DNA from: Bidens hawaiensis
Taxonomy: Eukaryota > Streptophyta > Magnoliopsida > Asterales > Asteraceae
DNA: 64,000 bases
Reading direction: 5' to 3'
Assembly (NCBI GenBank): GCA_021521415.1
Contig: JAIQDT010007350.1
Location: 44,953-108,952 of the forward strand
Shown here: piece by piece, positions 46,656 to 58,689 of the stretch
Position numbering within the stretch: the stretch's first letter is position 1
Layout of the letters: every line of letters starts with the position of its first letter
Translations under genes and position numbers: made by a program
Notes under the pieces: generated by a model
What the model was told of the DNA's origin: nothing
What the model saw: only the letters and a program-made list of their open reading frames with translations
Database searches by the model: none

Positions 46656-48458
46656 GAAAATATTACCAATCTTGGTGATAACGTATCTGTACCTGCTAAT
46701 CCTTCTTTAAGGATTCATGCTAATCATCAGTAGGAACAGATAATTGGTGATGTGCACGACGGGTTTCGTACAAGACACCAATTAGCTATTGTATGTGATG
46801 ATCAGGTTGAGTGTAACTTATCTCCTACTGAGGATTCGATAATGTATGCTTATGCGGATTTGCACTCTTCGGGTATCCTTAGTATTGCCCAATACACCTG
46901 CTTTCTATCACAGATTGAACCGACAAGTGTCACGATGGCACTCAAAGAACCATATTGGGTGGAGGCAATGCAGGAGGAGCTGCAACAGTTTATTCGACTA
47001 GGTGTATGGGACTTAATTGATAAACTCGACCGTGTGAAAAAGGCAATTCCGATTAAATGGGTTTTTAAGTGCAAAAAGGACAACCGCGGGGTAATCGTGA
47101 GAAATATGGCATGATTCGTCGTTCTTGGTTACAATCAACAAGAAGGCATATATTACACTAAAGTATATGCTCCTGTGGCACGACTGGAGGCTATACGTAT
47201 TTTTCTTGCCTATGCAGCCTATAAAAATTTCAAGGTTTATCAAATGGATGTGAAATCGGTGTTCTTAAACGGAGCTATTCATGTAGAAGTTAACGTGAAA
47301 CAGCCTCCCGGTTTCGAGGATCCAGACTTTCCAAAGCGTGTTTATCGATTAAACAAGGCTCTTTATGGTTTACATTAGGCCCCGAGAGCCTGGTACACCA
47401 CGCTGGCTGACCATCTGATTAAAAGTGGATTCATGAGGGGAACTGTGGATTGTACTTTATTTTATAAGAATGTAGGTGATGATCTATTCCTCGTCCAAAT
47501 TTATGTGGACAATATAAGTTTCGGTTCGACAAACGACAGCCTGTGTAAAGATTTCGAGAAGACGATGCAAACCAAATTCAAGATGAGCTCGATGGGGGAG
47601 ATGAACTTTTTCTTAGGATTGCATGTTCACCAGTCTGATTCCCGGATCATTGTCAATCAGACCAAATACGTGAATGATGTCTTGAGCCGATTCAAGATAT
47701 CCGACAGCAAAATTCCTTCGAAACCTCTACCCGTGGGCCACAATTTATCGCCGGATGAATTGGAGGATACCGTAGATCCAACCCTGTATAGAGCTAAGAT
47801 CGGATCTCTTATGTATTTGACTGATTCTCGACCTGATATCATGTTTGTTGTTTGTTTGTGTGCCAGGTATCAATCGAGTCCCCGAGTGACTCATCTGGCG
47901 GCAGTAAAACGTATTTTACATTATCTGAGGGGAAATCAAGACATCGGGTTGTGGTACCCCAAGGACGATAAGTTTGATCTTACCGCTTTTACCGATTCGG
48001 ACTATGGTGGATGCAAGATAAATTTCAAGTCTACAACAGCGGGTTGTCAGTGCTTAGGAAACCGACTTGTTTCCTGGCAGTGGAAGAAGCAGACAACGGT
48101 CTCAACTTCAACATCCGAAGCGGAGTATGTGGCGGCCTCGAGTTGCTGGTCACAAGTTCTCTGGATCCAGCAACATTTTTGGGATTACGGTTTGAAGTTT
48201 CTAACTACTCCTATCTTTAGTTCGGCCGCTATATCTATCACCAAAAACCCGGTTCACCATTCGAAAACCAAACACATTGAAATCCGTTATCACTTTATAC
48301 GTGATTGTTTTGAAAAGAAGTTAATTTCAATTGATAAAATACACACGGATTTTCAAAATAATGACCTTTATACCAAAGCGTTTGACAAAACACATTTTCA
48401 ATATTTGCTGGGTATAAATGGTTTAAAAACTTTGAAAGATATTCAAAAGCTTGGTTAA
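46656..48458 (+). pseudogene. Reverse transcriptase and RNase H of copia element C
   Basis: One frame from 45996 to 48458 interrupted only by nonsense codons: 46653 (TAG), 46731 (TAG), 47112 (TGA for Arg) and 47376 (TAG for Gln in L-H-stop-A-P-R-A-W). The active site reads I-Y-V-D-N-I, so the second Asp of Y-V-D-D is Asn. RNase H (47970-48420) has A-F-T-D-S-D-Y, S-T-S-E-A-E-Y and R-Y-H-F-I-R. A short deletion removes residues after T-P-I-F (F-S-S-A-A-I-S). The stops at 47112 and 47376 fit C-to-T changes. Confidence 0.9.
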
Positions 48459-49620
48459 ATCATTTTTTTTTGTTTAATTTAATTTTTGTTGTTTTTAGGA
48501 GAAGAAAATTTAAAAGCCAAAAATATTGTGTTTTCAGTTTGTACAAAGAAAATTAAAAACTCCAAAAATATTGTGTTTTCAGTTTGTACAGAGAAAATTA
48601 AAAATCCAAAAACAATGAAAAATGCTCCTCAAAATGAGTCTAGAAGCAAAAAGGGAAAATGATAGTACATTGTTTATTTGCTCCTAAGTCCAGTAAAAAG
48701 TAAGTAATAAAAGACTGTGTGCTTAATTGCATTGATGTATTGGTAGGTCTTTTGATAAACAAGTATGGGCTAGTACGTGATATAAACATAAAATTGATGA
48801 ATAAGAAGGGATATTGGTTCTATAAAAGGTCTTGATGATGATGGCAGAAATGTAATAAACCGGTTGTACTCAAGCCTTCTAATCAATTTGAAAACAATTT
48901 TAACAAAAAATATCTAGTTGGTGGTTAACGCTTCAACGATGTATGGTCTTGTGGCCTTAAATCCTGTATTGATGGGATGCTTTAATGTTCCGAATTTCAT
49001 TGGGTCTTTATGGAGTTTTACATCTGGTATTCATTTCGATGAATATTAAAAATGCTTGTAAAAGCGAACCCGCAGTATAACTGCTTATGTCTCTAAACTT
49101 GATCGCAAAAAGTACTTTGTGTATAAAAAGGAATTACAGACTTGATCAAACCACGCTGTGAGTCATACATTGTCCCCTTGCCCGCGTCTCATTACCATTA
49201 AGAAACGGACCAGAAAGGACACAATGTCTGTAAACCGACAGATGAAATCGTGCATACTCATCCATGAGAACGGAACTTAGGGCATTGCTTGATAACGGGG
49301 GTATATCTTGTAGTGGGGATTACGGACTATGATCACTTAAAATCATCATTTTTCATCAAATTGGTTATAAGGTTTAAGTCAAGTTGGGGTGATTTGGATA
49401 AAATCAAACTACGCTTGAATCAAGATTTGAACTAAGTCTATCCGATGATTGTGCTTAATTGAACCAATTAAAAATATCACTGAAAGTTCTGAAAAATTTG
49501 TTCGAGATTTAAGTGGACAACAATACCAATAATCGACTTAACACCAGTCATAATAAAAACTAAAAATAAAACTGTGATGGATGGAAATTTTGGTTAATAT
49601 GATTCACTGCTCGACTCACA
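48459..49620 (+). other. Post-pol noncoding module of C
   Basis: No gene. Starts with two direct repeats of about 58 bases containing ccaaaaatattgtgttttcagtttgtaca (48515-48600; written here in part: ttgtgttttcagtttgtaca). It is collinear with B (35683-36800) and with the minus strand of Athila A. An inverted copy of the whole module is at 55910-57080. Confidence 0.7.
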
Positions 49621-49979
49621 AAAATATGTACTGATTTATTAGTATAGTTTTATTGTATTACGTTATTTGTTAGTTGAAAAATCTTTCAAAAGTACAAAAA
49701 GATTTTAATTTTCTGCATTATTTTTTGATTTACCGAGCTGGCGAATAAATCAAAACAAAAAAAAGAGAAGTTTTACCCCGAATATTTAAGTTAATCGTGC
49801 TTAACGTAATTGTCAATTGTTATCAATTGATTTTTAACGTATAAATCCGTTTAAGTTAAACATTACCGATCCTTGGTTGATCGGGTATTTTAATGTATGC
49901 AATTAAAACCCTAATTGGTTTAATTGATTATGTAATTGTTTGAATAAAAACCTAATTGGTTTTAATGGATATTTAATTC

Positions 49980-51150
49980 CTTAATGAGATTGATTCTCAT
50001 TCGTAAAGGAGTTATGGTGATTCGTTAAATAGTTTAACGAATGTAAAGCCTTTCGTTATTTAAAACATAACAAACGAGATTCTCATTCGTTATCAAGACA
50101 TTCGCTTCCGTTGTGCATAACGAATGGAAGACATTCGTTTAAACATTTAACGAATGGAATGATTTTTAATATATTATTTGTTAAGAATTTAACGAATGAC
50201 TCTTTCATTCGTTATACAGTTTAACGAATAAGAGAGTTAATGTAATATTCGTTACAAATTTAACGAATTTGAATCCTATTCGTTTAAAAATTTGAACGAA
50301 TCAGGTTTTTAATTTAACGAATGAGGCCATCCGTTAGTTCGAAATTTGAACGAATGACCTCGTAAATCGTGAAATCATTCAGGTTTATAATCCCAAGGAT
50401 AGACGAATGGCCTTTCATTCGCCTGTTCCTATTTCACCATCAACCTTAAAAGAACTCTTGCAAAATTTTTCAAAAATCTACTGCCTGTTTATTATCACAA
50501 TCGATTAACATCTTCGTATTCAGCAGGTAATGGCGAGTTCAACCATATGAGATTCATAGAGATTCATCGGTGGCTTAAGGGTTAACTGATTAATAGAAAC
50601 TTGAACATTAATCGAATAGTTAACAACCTATAACATTCTTAATTGAATCCAAATTAGAATTAATAATCGGTGTATTAGTGCATTAAACAGATTTCCGAAC
50701 ATGATTGATCAGGGTAATTGTGAAAGGTGTTTGGAAATTAAGGGGTTAATCAATGGAAATCGTCATCTTTGACTGCAATCATAGTCAAAATTAAATGTGT
50801 ATTTGACTCCTGATTAGTCAAATAGATTTATTAAGTCCAATTATTAGTTTAACGAATGATGGACATATTCGCTAAGATGATAACGATTGACCATATGATT
50901 CGTTAAGACATGACGAATGACTATCTGTTTTGCTAAGGTAGCGAATGGACAGTCAACTTGATAACGAATTAGTGTAACGAATCAGAATTGATTCGTTAAA
51001 GTAATACACATTGATCATTATGATAACGAATGACTTAACGTAGAAATTTGTTTCGTTATTTTTAACGAATGTAAAACATTAATTGTATAACGAATGACTC
51101 ATTCGTATAAGGTAACGAAAGAGATGCTTATTCGTTAATCAGTATTACTT
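49980..51150 (+). promoter_or_regulatory. Pre-ORF3 cluster of attcgt/acgaat words in C
   Basis: I count 28 exact attcgt or acgaat words in about 1.17 kb, against fewer than one expected by chance at equal base use. They lie in both orientations, often as inverted pairs 10-30 bases apart, and stop about 45 bases before the third ORF's ATG. The flanking ordinary noncoding sequence has almost none. Candidate promoter or enhancer for the third ORF; inference. Confidence 0.5.
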
Positions 51151-51191
51151 TTATGAATATTTTACTAATATTTATTAATATTTCAATAGTA

Positions 51192-54100
51192 ATGGCAGAC
51201 GAGAATATTCAAAACCCTGTTCCCGAGCAACAACCAGCCGATAATCCAGAACCTGTATAAGCTCCTGTGATGCTATCATGGAACAAAAGCCACAACATTT
51301 GTGCCTATCTTGACCCGAACTTTGAAGATTCTCCGATATTCGGGGGTATGATTAGTTTCTTGACACGCTCGAGAATTTACAAGGCTATCTCAACTCGTAC
51401 GATAGTATATCAGAAGATTATTCGAGCATTCTTGAATACTGCTAGATTCAACGAGGCAGAAAATCAAATTGAGGCAGTAATTCAAGACAAAAGAGTTGTG
51501 ATTGATGTTGGGGTAATTCGGGATTCGTTGGGATTCCATGATTCTGTTGACGATAGATGCGAGTTTGATAGAGAATTGATTCGAGGGTTGTTTGGACGAG
51601 TTAAGTATAACGGGGAATTGGGCAGATCTATGTATATCAAAGCAAACTTGTGTGAATAATTCAAGTACTTGCTTCACGTGTTGATTCATTGTCTCGGTGG
51701 ACGTAAGAGTGGATTCGACGAGTGCCGAGTAATGCTCCAATCAGCTTTTGTTGCCCTTGTCTTGAATAAACCATTCAACTTCCCAGAATTGGTTTATTAT
51801 CATCTGAAAGAGAACATTTCGAGCCGTCATAAGTCTTTAATGTATCCCAGATTTCTGCAAATGATGATCAATGATCTGGTGCCGGATTTGGATAAAGATT
51901 AAAGCGATGTGATGAAACTTGATCATATGAATGTAGAGAAGATATGACGATTGAGATCTTACCGTGGTCAAAGTCTTCAAGATAGACCGAAGTTTAAGCG
52001 ATTGATCGGTCATCTCGCTAATATTGATTATGTTGCACCACCTAATGATCGTTGGGCTCATGACGATTCTGATTCTGAACGAGAAGGTGGTGATGGCGGT
52101 AATGGTGGAGATGATGGTGGTGATGGTGGTCCAGGACCACAAGCCGAATTAACTTATGCTCAGCAACGTAAACATAAAGGCAAAGAACTGATGGTGGAAA
52201 AGGGGGAGAAACCCAAGAAGCAACGGGTTAGAAGAGGTTCGGGTATAGAGATACCTAGTCAACCATTTGTGCCTTCTAATGTTGTTTCTGCTCCAGTTAT
52301 TCCTGCTTCTGCTTCTCCAGTGCCTTAGAATATTCCAAGATCTCCTACTCTTAATCCAGTTCCAGATTTTCCTTGTTCTCCGACTCCTGTACAAATGCCT
52401 ACCTCTCCAATGCCTCCGACTATGACCTTGGTTACTACTGTGAGGCCTGATCCTTATTTTGGAGACGTATTACAAACAGTGTTGGCTCGTATGCCTATGT
52501 CACAGCCTACTACTCCAGGAACTCCTGTTACACCTACATAGTTGCCGAGACCTGAGCATTCATTTATGACATTTACTCGTCCTCAGGGTACCTTGCAACT
52601 AGTTCATCCTAACTTTTTTGGTATGAATCTTCAAACTCAATGGTTTCATATGATGAATCTGTTGCACCTTCAACAAACTCAAATGCAAGCTGATAGAGCT
52701 GCCCATGAGCTAGCGCAAAGGAATTTGTTACGACATATTCAGTTTACTCAACGAGAAAACAAGGAACTTAGAGCCCTTGTTGCTGCTCAGGGGGAGAGGT
52801 TGGACAAACAAGATGAAATCATCCTCCAGATCACTTGTAAAGATGATGAGTTGAAGAAATTAAAGAATGATGAGGATGTTCAGGATGGTACGGGAGGTGT
52901 AGACCAGCAACCGGGCTGTGGTTCTGTGCTGTCGGCAGGTAATAAGACAGATTCGGGTACTGGTGGTGGATCTGAAGCAAGTAATCTACAGATTGTTCCA
53001 TACAAAGATTACACGAGAGCCAAGCCAATAGATGTTATGCCGGATAATATGCTTCTGTTTGTGGGTATGGATGGGATTGTGTACAGTATGGTAAACGCAG
53101 ATGAGATCGAAGAAGGTGAATTTGTTGATCATTCGTTAACAAAAGAACAAATAGCCTTGCTTCTGGATCTAAACGAAGATGAGGTTGAGGAGTTGGGTAA
53201 GAGTGTGGATGTAGATGTGGAGATTGAAGAAAGTACGAATACATGTATTCCTCGTGGGAATGTACCTGATTTTGATGAGGTGGAAGTAGAAGACGTTACT
53301 GCTGAGGAGTATCCTGAGTTCTACACCGATAACAACAATAACGATTCAGGTATTCCTTTCTTCACTAGAGAACGTTTTGACACAGCAGATCGTCGATTAC
53401 AAGAATAGAGAGAAAGATGGAATAAAGCTGCTGAATCAAGTCACGTCTCGGCGACTGAGAAAAAGCGCAAACGTGCTTTGGATGGTATGTTTGAGCATCA
53501 CATAACGAAGATGAACAAGATGATCGAGACATTTCGTTATCATGAACGGGAGGAAGTCAAAATGGCAAAGGCTCGAGCATCTGCATACCAGATAACAAAG
53601 TACAAACCAGCAAAAGACGTGAAGGGTGATTTGATTGCGTGGCAGTTTGATTCTGAGCTTAAAGTATATATCTTAAAGTGGGAGCACGGTATTTATTACT
53701 TCAAACTCCCACACGATATTTTATCTAGGCCAAGGTGGGACGTTAGAACACTAGCCAACAGACCGTTCATGAATCGAGGAGATGATCAGTGGGCTGGGTG
53801 GTTCTATACTCATTTATTACATGAAACCCGTTATGGTTTCAAGTTCTTCAAGCCAAAAGTGCCAACTCACAAGTACATTGATGAGATTGATCCTCACACA
53901 GGCTGGAGAAAGATGATTCTGCAAGTGAAGCCACCAAAGACATTAAAAAGGGCTCCAATGAAGACATTCCCTCAAAGTCTGTTCACTTCGTTTAATTGTT
54001 GGTATTATGACAATCATACAGGTGAAGCGGTTATTGTATTTGGATATGGGTCAAACACGAAGACCATACGTGTTATTGATCCAATGTGGTTGGTTAACTT

Positions 54101-54288
54101 ATCTGAGTCTGATAACGATGCCTTATTTACAAGTCAGATCAGATTTCCTAACGCATGCGACTATGAACTTGCTATGCAATTCCAGAAAGTGGTTCGTGTC
54201 TGTTATGCATACAAGATTCATAGTTGTGTGGACTGGAAGACAAAGATGTCCAGAGATGAAGATAAAGAGCTCAAGATGAGGGGGAGTT
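51192..54288 (+). pseudogene. Third ORF of copia element C
   Basis: I do not recognise a family with certainty. From ATG 51192 (MADENIQNPVPEQQPADNPE) a single frame of about 1,030 codons reaches the LTR. It is interrupted by seven nonsense codons (51256, 51657, 51900, 51946, 52326, 52539, 53406) and no frameshift. Order: N-terminal globular part (S-H-N-I-C-A-Y-L, R-S-R-I-Y-K-A-I, L-I-H-C-L-G-G-R-K); Gly/Asp linker; basic patch E-K-P-K-K-Q-R-V-R-R; Pro/Thr-rich part; coiled coil (about 52690-52870); acidic part with E-E-G-E-F-V-D; C-terminal globular part (W-Y-Y-D-N-H-T-G-E-A, R-V-I-D-P-M-W-L). No clear signal peptide or membrane span. Position after RNase H matches the envelope-like ORF of SIRE-type elements. 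Confidence 0.75.
54274..54286 (+). other. Polypurine tract of C
   Basis: aagatgaggggga(g) directly before tttgttaatacatg. A second copy, gagacgaggggga, is before the distal LTR at 59380-59392. Confidence 0.8.
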
Positions 54289-54741
54289 TGTTAATACATG
54301 TTTTGTACGTCTCGGTCTTTATCAGGGCATTAATGTAATAGTTTAGTATTATAGGGGTTAAAATGTAAAATGCCATTCGCTCTATTGTAAATTACATTCG
54401 TTACCCCGTAACGATTGTAACACATTCATATTAAATGTAAGCTCATTCGTTAACCTTGTTTAACAAATGAGATAACAAATGAGGGCTATTCGTTATGTTT
54501 AAAGTGTATTAACGAATGAAATGTTCATTCGTATATGTTAATGTAACGAATGACACATTCGTTAAGTGTTAACTTAACAAATGTAGTCATCCCCTATATA
54601 TACCCTGTAATGTATTCATTAATGTAACAGTTCTGATTATCTGATTTCCCTCTCGTTACACGGCCAAAATATCCTCTCAATACACACACTTCACACACCT
54701 AAAGTAATACTGTCTAATCGTATTCATACATAACGAACGCA
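54289..54741 (+). repeat. Inner, truncated LTR of C
   Basis: 453 bases matching the LTR start, ending at acgcatc. The LTR should continue with gttgtaatcac; instead it runs into inverted RNase H sequence (caccatagtccg) at 54742. The shared word gcatc occurs in both parents, so the joint has about 5 bases of microhomology. Confidence 0.88.
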
Positions 54742-55909
54742 TCCACCATAGTCCGAATCGGTAAAAGCGGTAAGATCAAACTTATCGTCCTTGGGATACC
54801 ACAACCCGATGTCTTGATTTCCCCTCAGATAATGTAAAATACGCTTTACTGCCGCCAGATGAGTCACTGGGGGACTCGATTGATACCTGGCACACAAACA
54901 TACAGCAAACATAACATCAGGTCGAGAATCAATCAAATACATAAGAGATCCGATCATAGCTCTATACAGGGTTCGATCTACGGTATCCTTCAATTCATCA
55001 GGTGATAAATTGTGACCCACGGGAAGAGGTGTCGAAGGAATTTTGCTGTCGGATATCTTGAATCGGCTCAAGACATCATTAACCTATTTGGTCTGATTGT
55101 TAAAGATCCCGGAATGTGAACTTGCAATCCTAAGAAAAAAGTTCATCTCCCCCATCGAGCTCATCTCGAATTTGGTTTGCATCGTCTTCTCGAAATCTTT
55201 TCACAGGCTGTCGTTTGTCGAACCAAAAATTATATCGCCCACATAAATTTGGACGAGGAGCAGATCATCACCTACGTTCATATATAATAAAGTACAATCC
55301 ACAGTTCCCCTCGTGAATCCACTTTCAATCAGTTGGTCAGCCAGCGTGCTGTACCAGGCTCCCGGGGCCTGATGTAAACCATAAAGAGCCTTGTTTAATT
55401 GATAAACATGCTCTGGAAAGTCTGGATCCTCGAAACCGGGAGGCTGATTCACGTAAACTTCTACATGAATAGCTCCGTTTAAGAATGCCGATTTCACATC
55501 CATTTGACAAACCTTGAAATTTTTATAGGCTGTATAGGCAAGAAAAATACGTATAGCCTCCAGTCGTGCCACAGGAGCATATACTTCAGTGTAATCTATG
55601 CCTTTTTGTTGATTGTAACCAGGAACGACCAATCGTGCCTTATTTCTCACGATTACCCCGCGGTCGTCCTTTTTGCACTTAAAAACCAATTTAGTCGGAA
55701 TTGCCTTTTTCACACGGTCGGGTTTATCAATTAAGTCCCTTACACCCAGTCGAATAAACTGCTGCAGCTCCTCCTACATTGCCTCCACCGAAATAGTTCC
55801 TTGAGTGCCATCGTGACACTTGTCGGTTCAATACGTGATAGAAAGCAGGTGTATTGTGCAATACTAAGGAAACCCAAAGAGTGCAAATCCGCATACCCGA
55901 AGAGTTCTA
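54742..55909 (-). pseudogene. Inverted copy 1 of RT and RNase H (truncated)
   Basis: Spans from the T-S-V-T-type region before RT to L-T-A-F-T-D-S-D-Y-G-G-C, where it is cut. The RT active site reads I-Y-V-G-D-I. The segments 55713-55201 and 55071-54742 are open; a frame change and small deletion lie between (55080-55200). Plus-strand open frames here are shadows. Confidence 0.85.
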
Positions 55910-57080
55910 TCCATCACAGTTTTATTTTCAGTTTTTATTATGACTGGTGTTAAGTCGATTATTGGTATTGTTGTCCACTTAAATATTCGAACAAATTTTT
56001 CATAACTTTCAGTGATATTTTTAATTGGTTCAACTAAGCACAATCATTGGGTAGACTTAGTTAAAATCTTGATTCATGCGTAGTTTGATTTTATCCAAAT
56101 CACCCCAACTTGACTTAAACCTAGAAACCAATTTGATGAAAAATGATGATTTTAAGTGATCATAGTCCGTAATCCCCTCTACAAGATATACCCCCGTTAT
56201 CAAGCAATATCCTAAGTTCCGTTCTCATGGATGAGTATGCACGATTTCATCTGTCGGTTTACAGACATTGTGTCCTTTCTGGTCCGTTTCTTAATGGTAA
56301 TGAGACGCGGGCAAGGGGACAATGTATGACTCACAGCGTGGTTTGATCAAGTCTGTAATTCCTTTTTGTACACGAAGTACTTTTTGCGATCAAGTTTAGA
56401 GACATAAGCAGTTTTACTCCGGGTTCGCTTTTACAAGCATTTTTAATATTCATCGAAATGAATACCAGATGTAAAACCGCATAAAGACCCAATGAAATCC
56501 GGAACATTAAAGCATCCCATCAATGCAGGATTTAAGGCTACAAGACCATACATCGTTGAAGCGTTAACCACCAACTAGATACTTTTTGTTAAAATTGTTT
56601 TCAAATTGATTAGAAGGCTTAAGTACGACCGGTTTATTACATTTCTGCCATCATCATCAAGACCTTTTATAGAACCAATATCCCTTCTTGTTCATCAATT
56701 TTATGTTTATATCACGTACTAGCCCATACTTGCTTATCAAAAGACCTACCAATACATCAATGCAATTAAGCACACAGTCTTTTATTACTTACTTTTTACT
56801 GGACTTAGGAGCAAATGACCAATGTACTATCATTTTCCTTTTTTGCTTCTAGACTCATTTTGAGGAGCATTTTTTCATTGTTTTTGGATTTTTAATTTTC
56901 TCTTTACAAACTGAAAACACAATATTTATTGAGTTTTTAAGTTTCTCTGTACAAACTGAAAACACAATATTTTTGGAGTTTTTAATTTTCTCTGTACAAA
57001 CTGAAAACACAATATTTTTGGCTTTTAAATTTTCTCCTCCTAAAAACAGTAAAAACTAAATTAAACCAAAAAAAAAATGA
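55910..57080 (-). other. Inverted copy of the post-pol noncoding module
   Basis: Reverse complement of about 48459-49585. It preserves the conserved words cccccgttatcaagcaat, ggatttaaggct and cttgacttaaacc. Closer to C than to B. No gene seen. Confidence 0.82.
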
Positions 57081-58689
57081 TTTAACCAAGCTTTTGAATA
57101 TCTTTCAAAGTTTTTAAACCATTTATACCCAGCAAATATTGAAAACTTGTTTTGTCAAACGCTTTGGTATAAAGGTCATCCTTTTGAAAATCCGTGTGTA
57201 TTTTATCAATTGAAATTAACTTCTTTTCAAAACAATCACGTATAAAGTGATAACGGATTTCAATGTGTTTGGTTTTCGAATGGTGAACCGGGTTTTTGGT
57301 GATAGATATAGCGGCCGAATTGTCAATAAAGATAGGAATAGTGAGAAACTTCAAACCGTAATCCGCAAGTGTTGCTGGATCCAGAGAACTTGTGAACAGC
57401 AACTCGAGGCCACCACATACACCGCTTCGGCTGTTGAAGTTGAGACCGTTGTCTGCTTCTTAGACTGCCAGAAAACAAGCCGGTTTCCTAAGAACTGACA
57501 ACCCGCTGTTGTAGACTTGAAATTGATCTTGCATCCACCATAGTTTGAATCGGTAAAAGCGGTAAGATCAAACTTATCGTCCTTGGGGTACCACAACCCG
57601 ATGTCTTGATTTCCCCTCAGATAATGTAAAATATGCTTTACTGCCGCCAGATGAGTCACTCGGGGACTTGATTGATACCTGGCACACAAACAAACAGCAA
57701 ACATGATATCAGGTCGAGAATCAATCAAATACATAAGAGATCCGATCATAGCTCTATACAGGGTTGGATCTACGGTATCCTCCAATTCATCCGGTGATAA
57801 ATTGTGACCAACGGGAAGAGGTGTCGAAGGAATTTTTCCGTCGGATATCTTGAATCGGCTCAACACATCATTCACGTATTTGGTCTGATTGATAAAGATC
57901 CAGGAATCAGACTGGTGAACTTGCAATCCTAAGAAAAAGTTCATCTCCCCCATCGAGCTCATTTCGAATTTGGTTTGAATCGTCTTCTCGTAATCTTTAC
58001 ACAGGCTGATTATATCGTCCACATAAATTTGGATGAGGAGCAGATCATCACATACATTCTTATAAAATAAAGTACAATCCACAGTTCCCCTCGTGAATCC
58101 ACTTTCAATCAGATGGTCAGCCAGCGTGCTGTACCAGGCTCTCGGGGCCTGATGTAAACCATAAAGAGCCTTGTTTAATTGATAAACACGCTCTGGAAAG
58201 TCTGGATCCTCGAAACCGGGAGGCTGATTCACGTAAACTTCTACATGAATAGCTCCGTTTAAGAACGCCGATTTCACATCTATTTGATAAACCTTGAAAT
58301 TTTTATAGGCTGCATAGGAAAGAAAAATACATATAGCCTCCAGTCGTGCAACAGGAGCATATATTTCAGTGTAATATATGCCTTCTTGTTGATTGTAACC
58401 AAGAACGACCAATTGTGCCTTATTTCTCACGATTACCCCGCGGTCGTCCTTTTTGCACTTAAAAACCCATTTAGTCGGAATTGCCTTTTTCACACGGTCG
58501 GGTTTATCAATTAAGTCCCTTACACCCAGTCGAATAAACTGCTGCAACTCCTCCTGCATTGCCTCCACCCAGAAGGTTCCTTGAGTGCCATCATGACACT
58601 TGTCGGTTCAATATGTGATAAAAAGCAGGTGTATTGTGCAATACTAAGGATACCCAAAGAGTGCAAATCCGCTTACCCGAAGAGTTCCA
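57081..58689 (-). pseudogene. Inverted copy 2 of RT and RNase H (full 3' part)
   Basis: 58568-57351 is open for 405 codons: [30 protein letters not shown], active site I-Y-V-D-D-I-I intact but followed by a short deletion (F-G-S-T-N-D missing). The RNase H end continues in another frame at 57402-57082 (F-I-D-N-S-A-A-I-S, R-Y-H-F-I-R). This copy lacks the two nonsense codons seen at 47112 and 47376 in the main copy, so those arose after duplication or in a different lineage. Confidence 0.87.
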
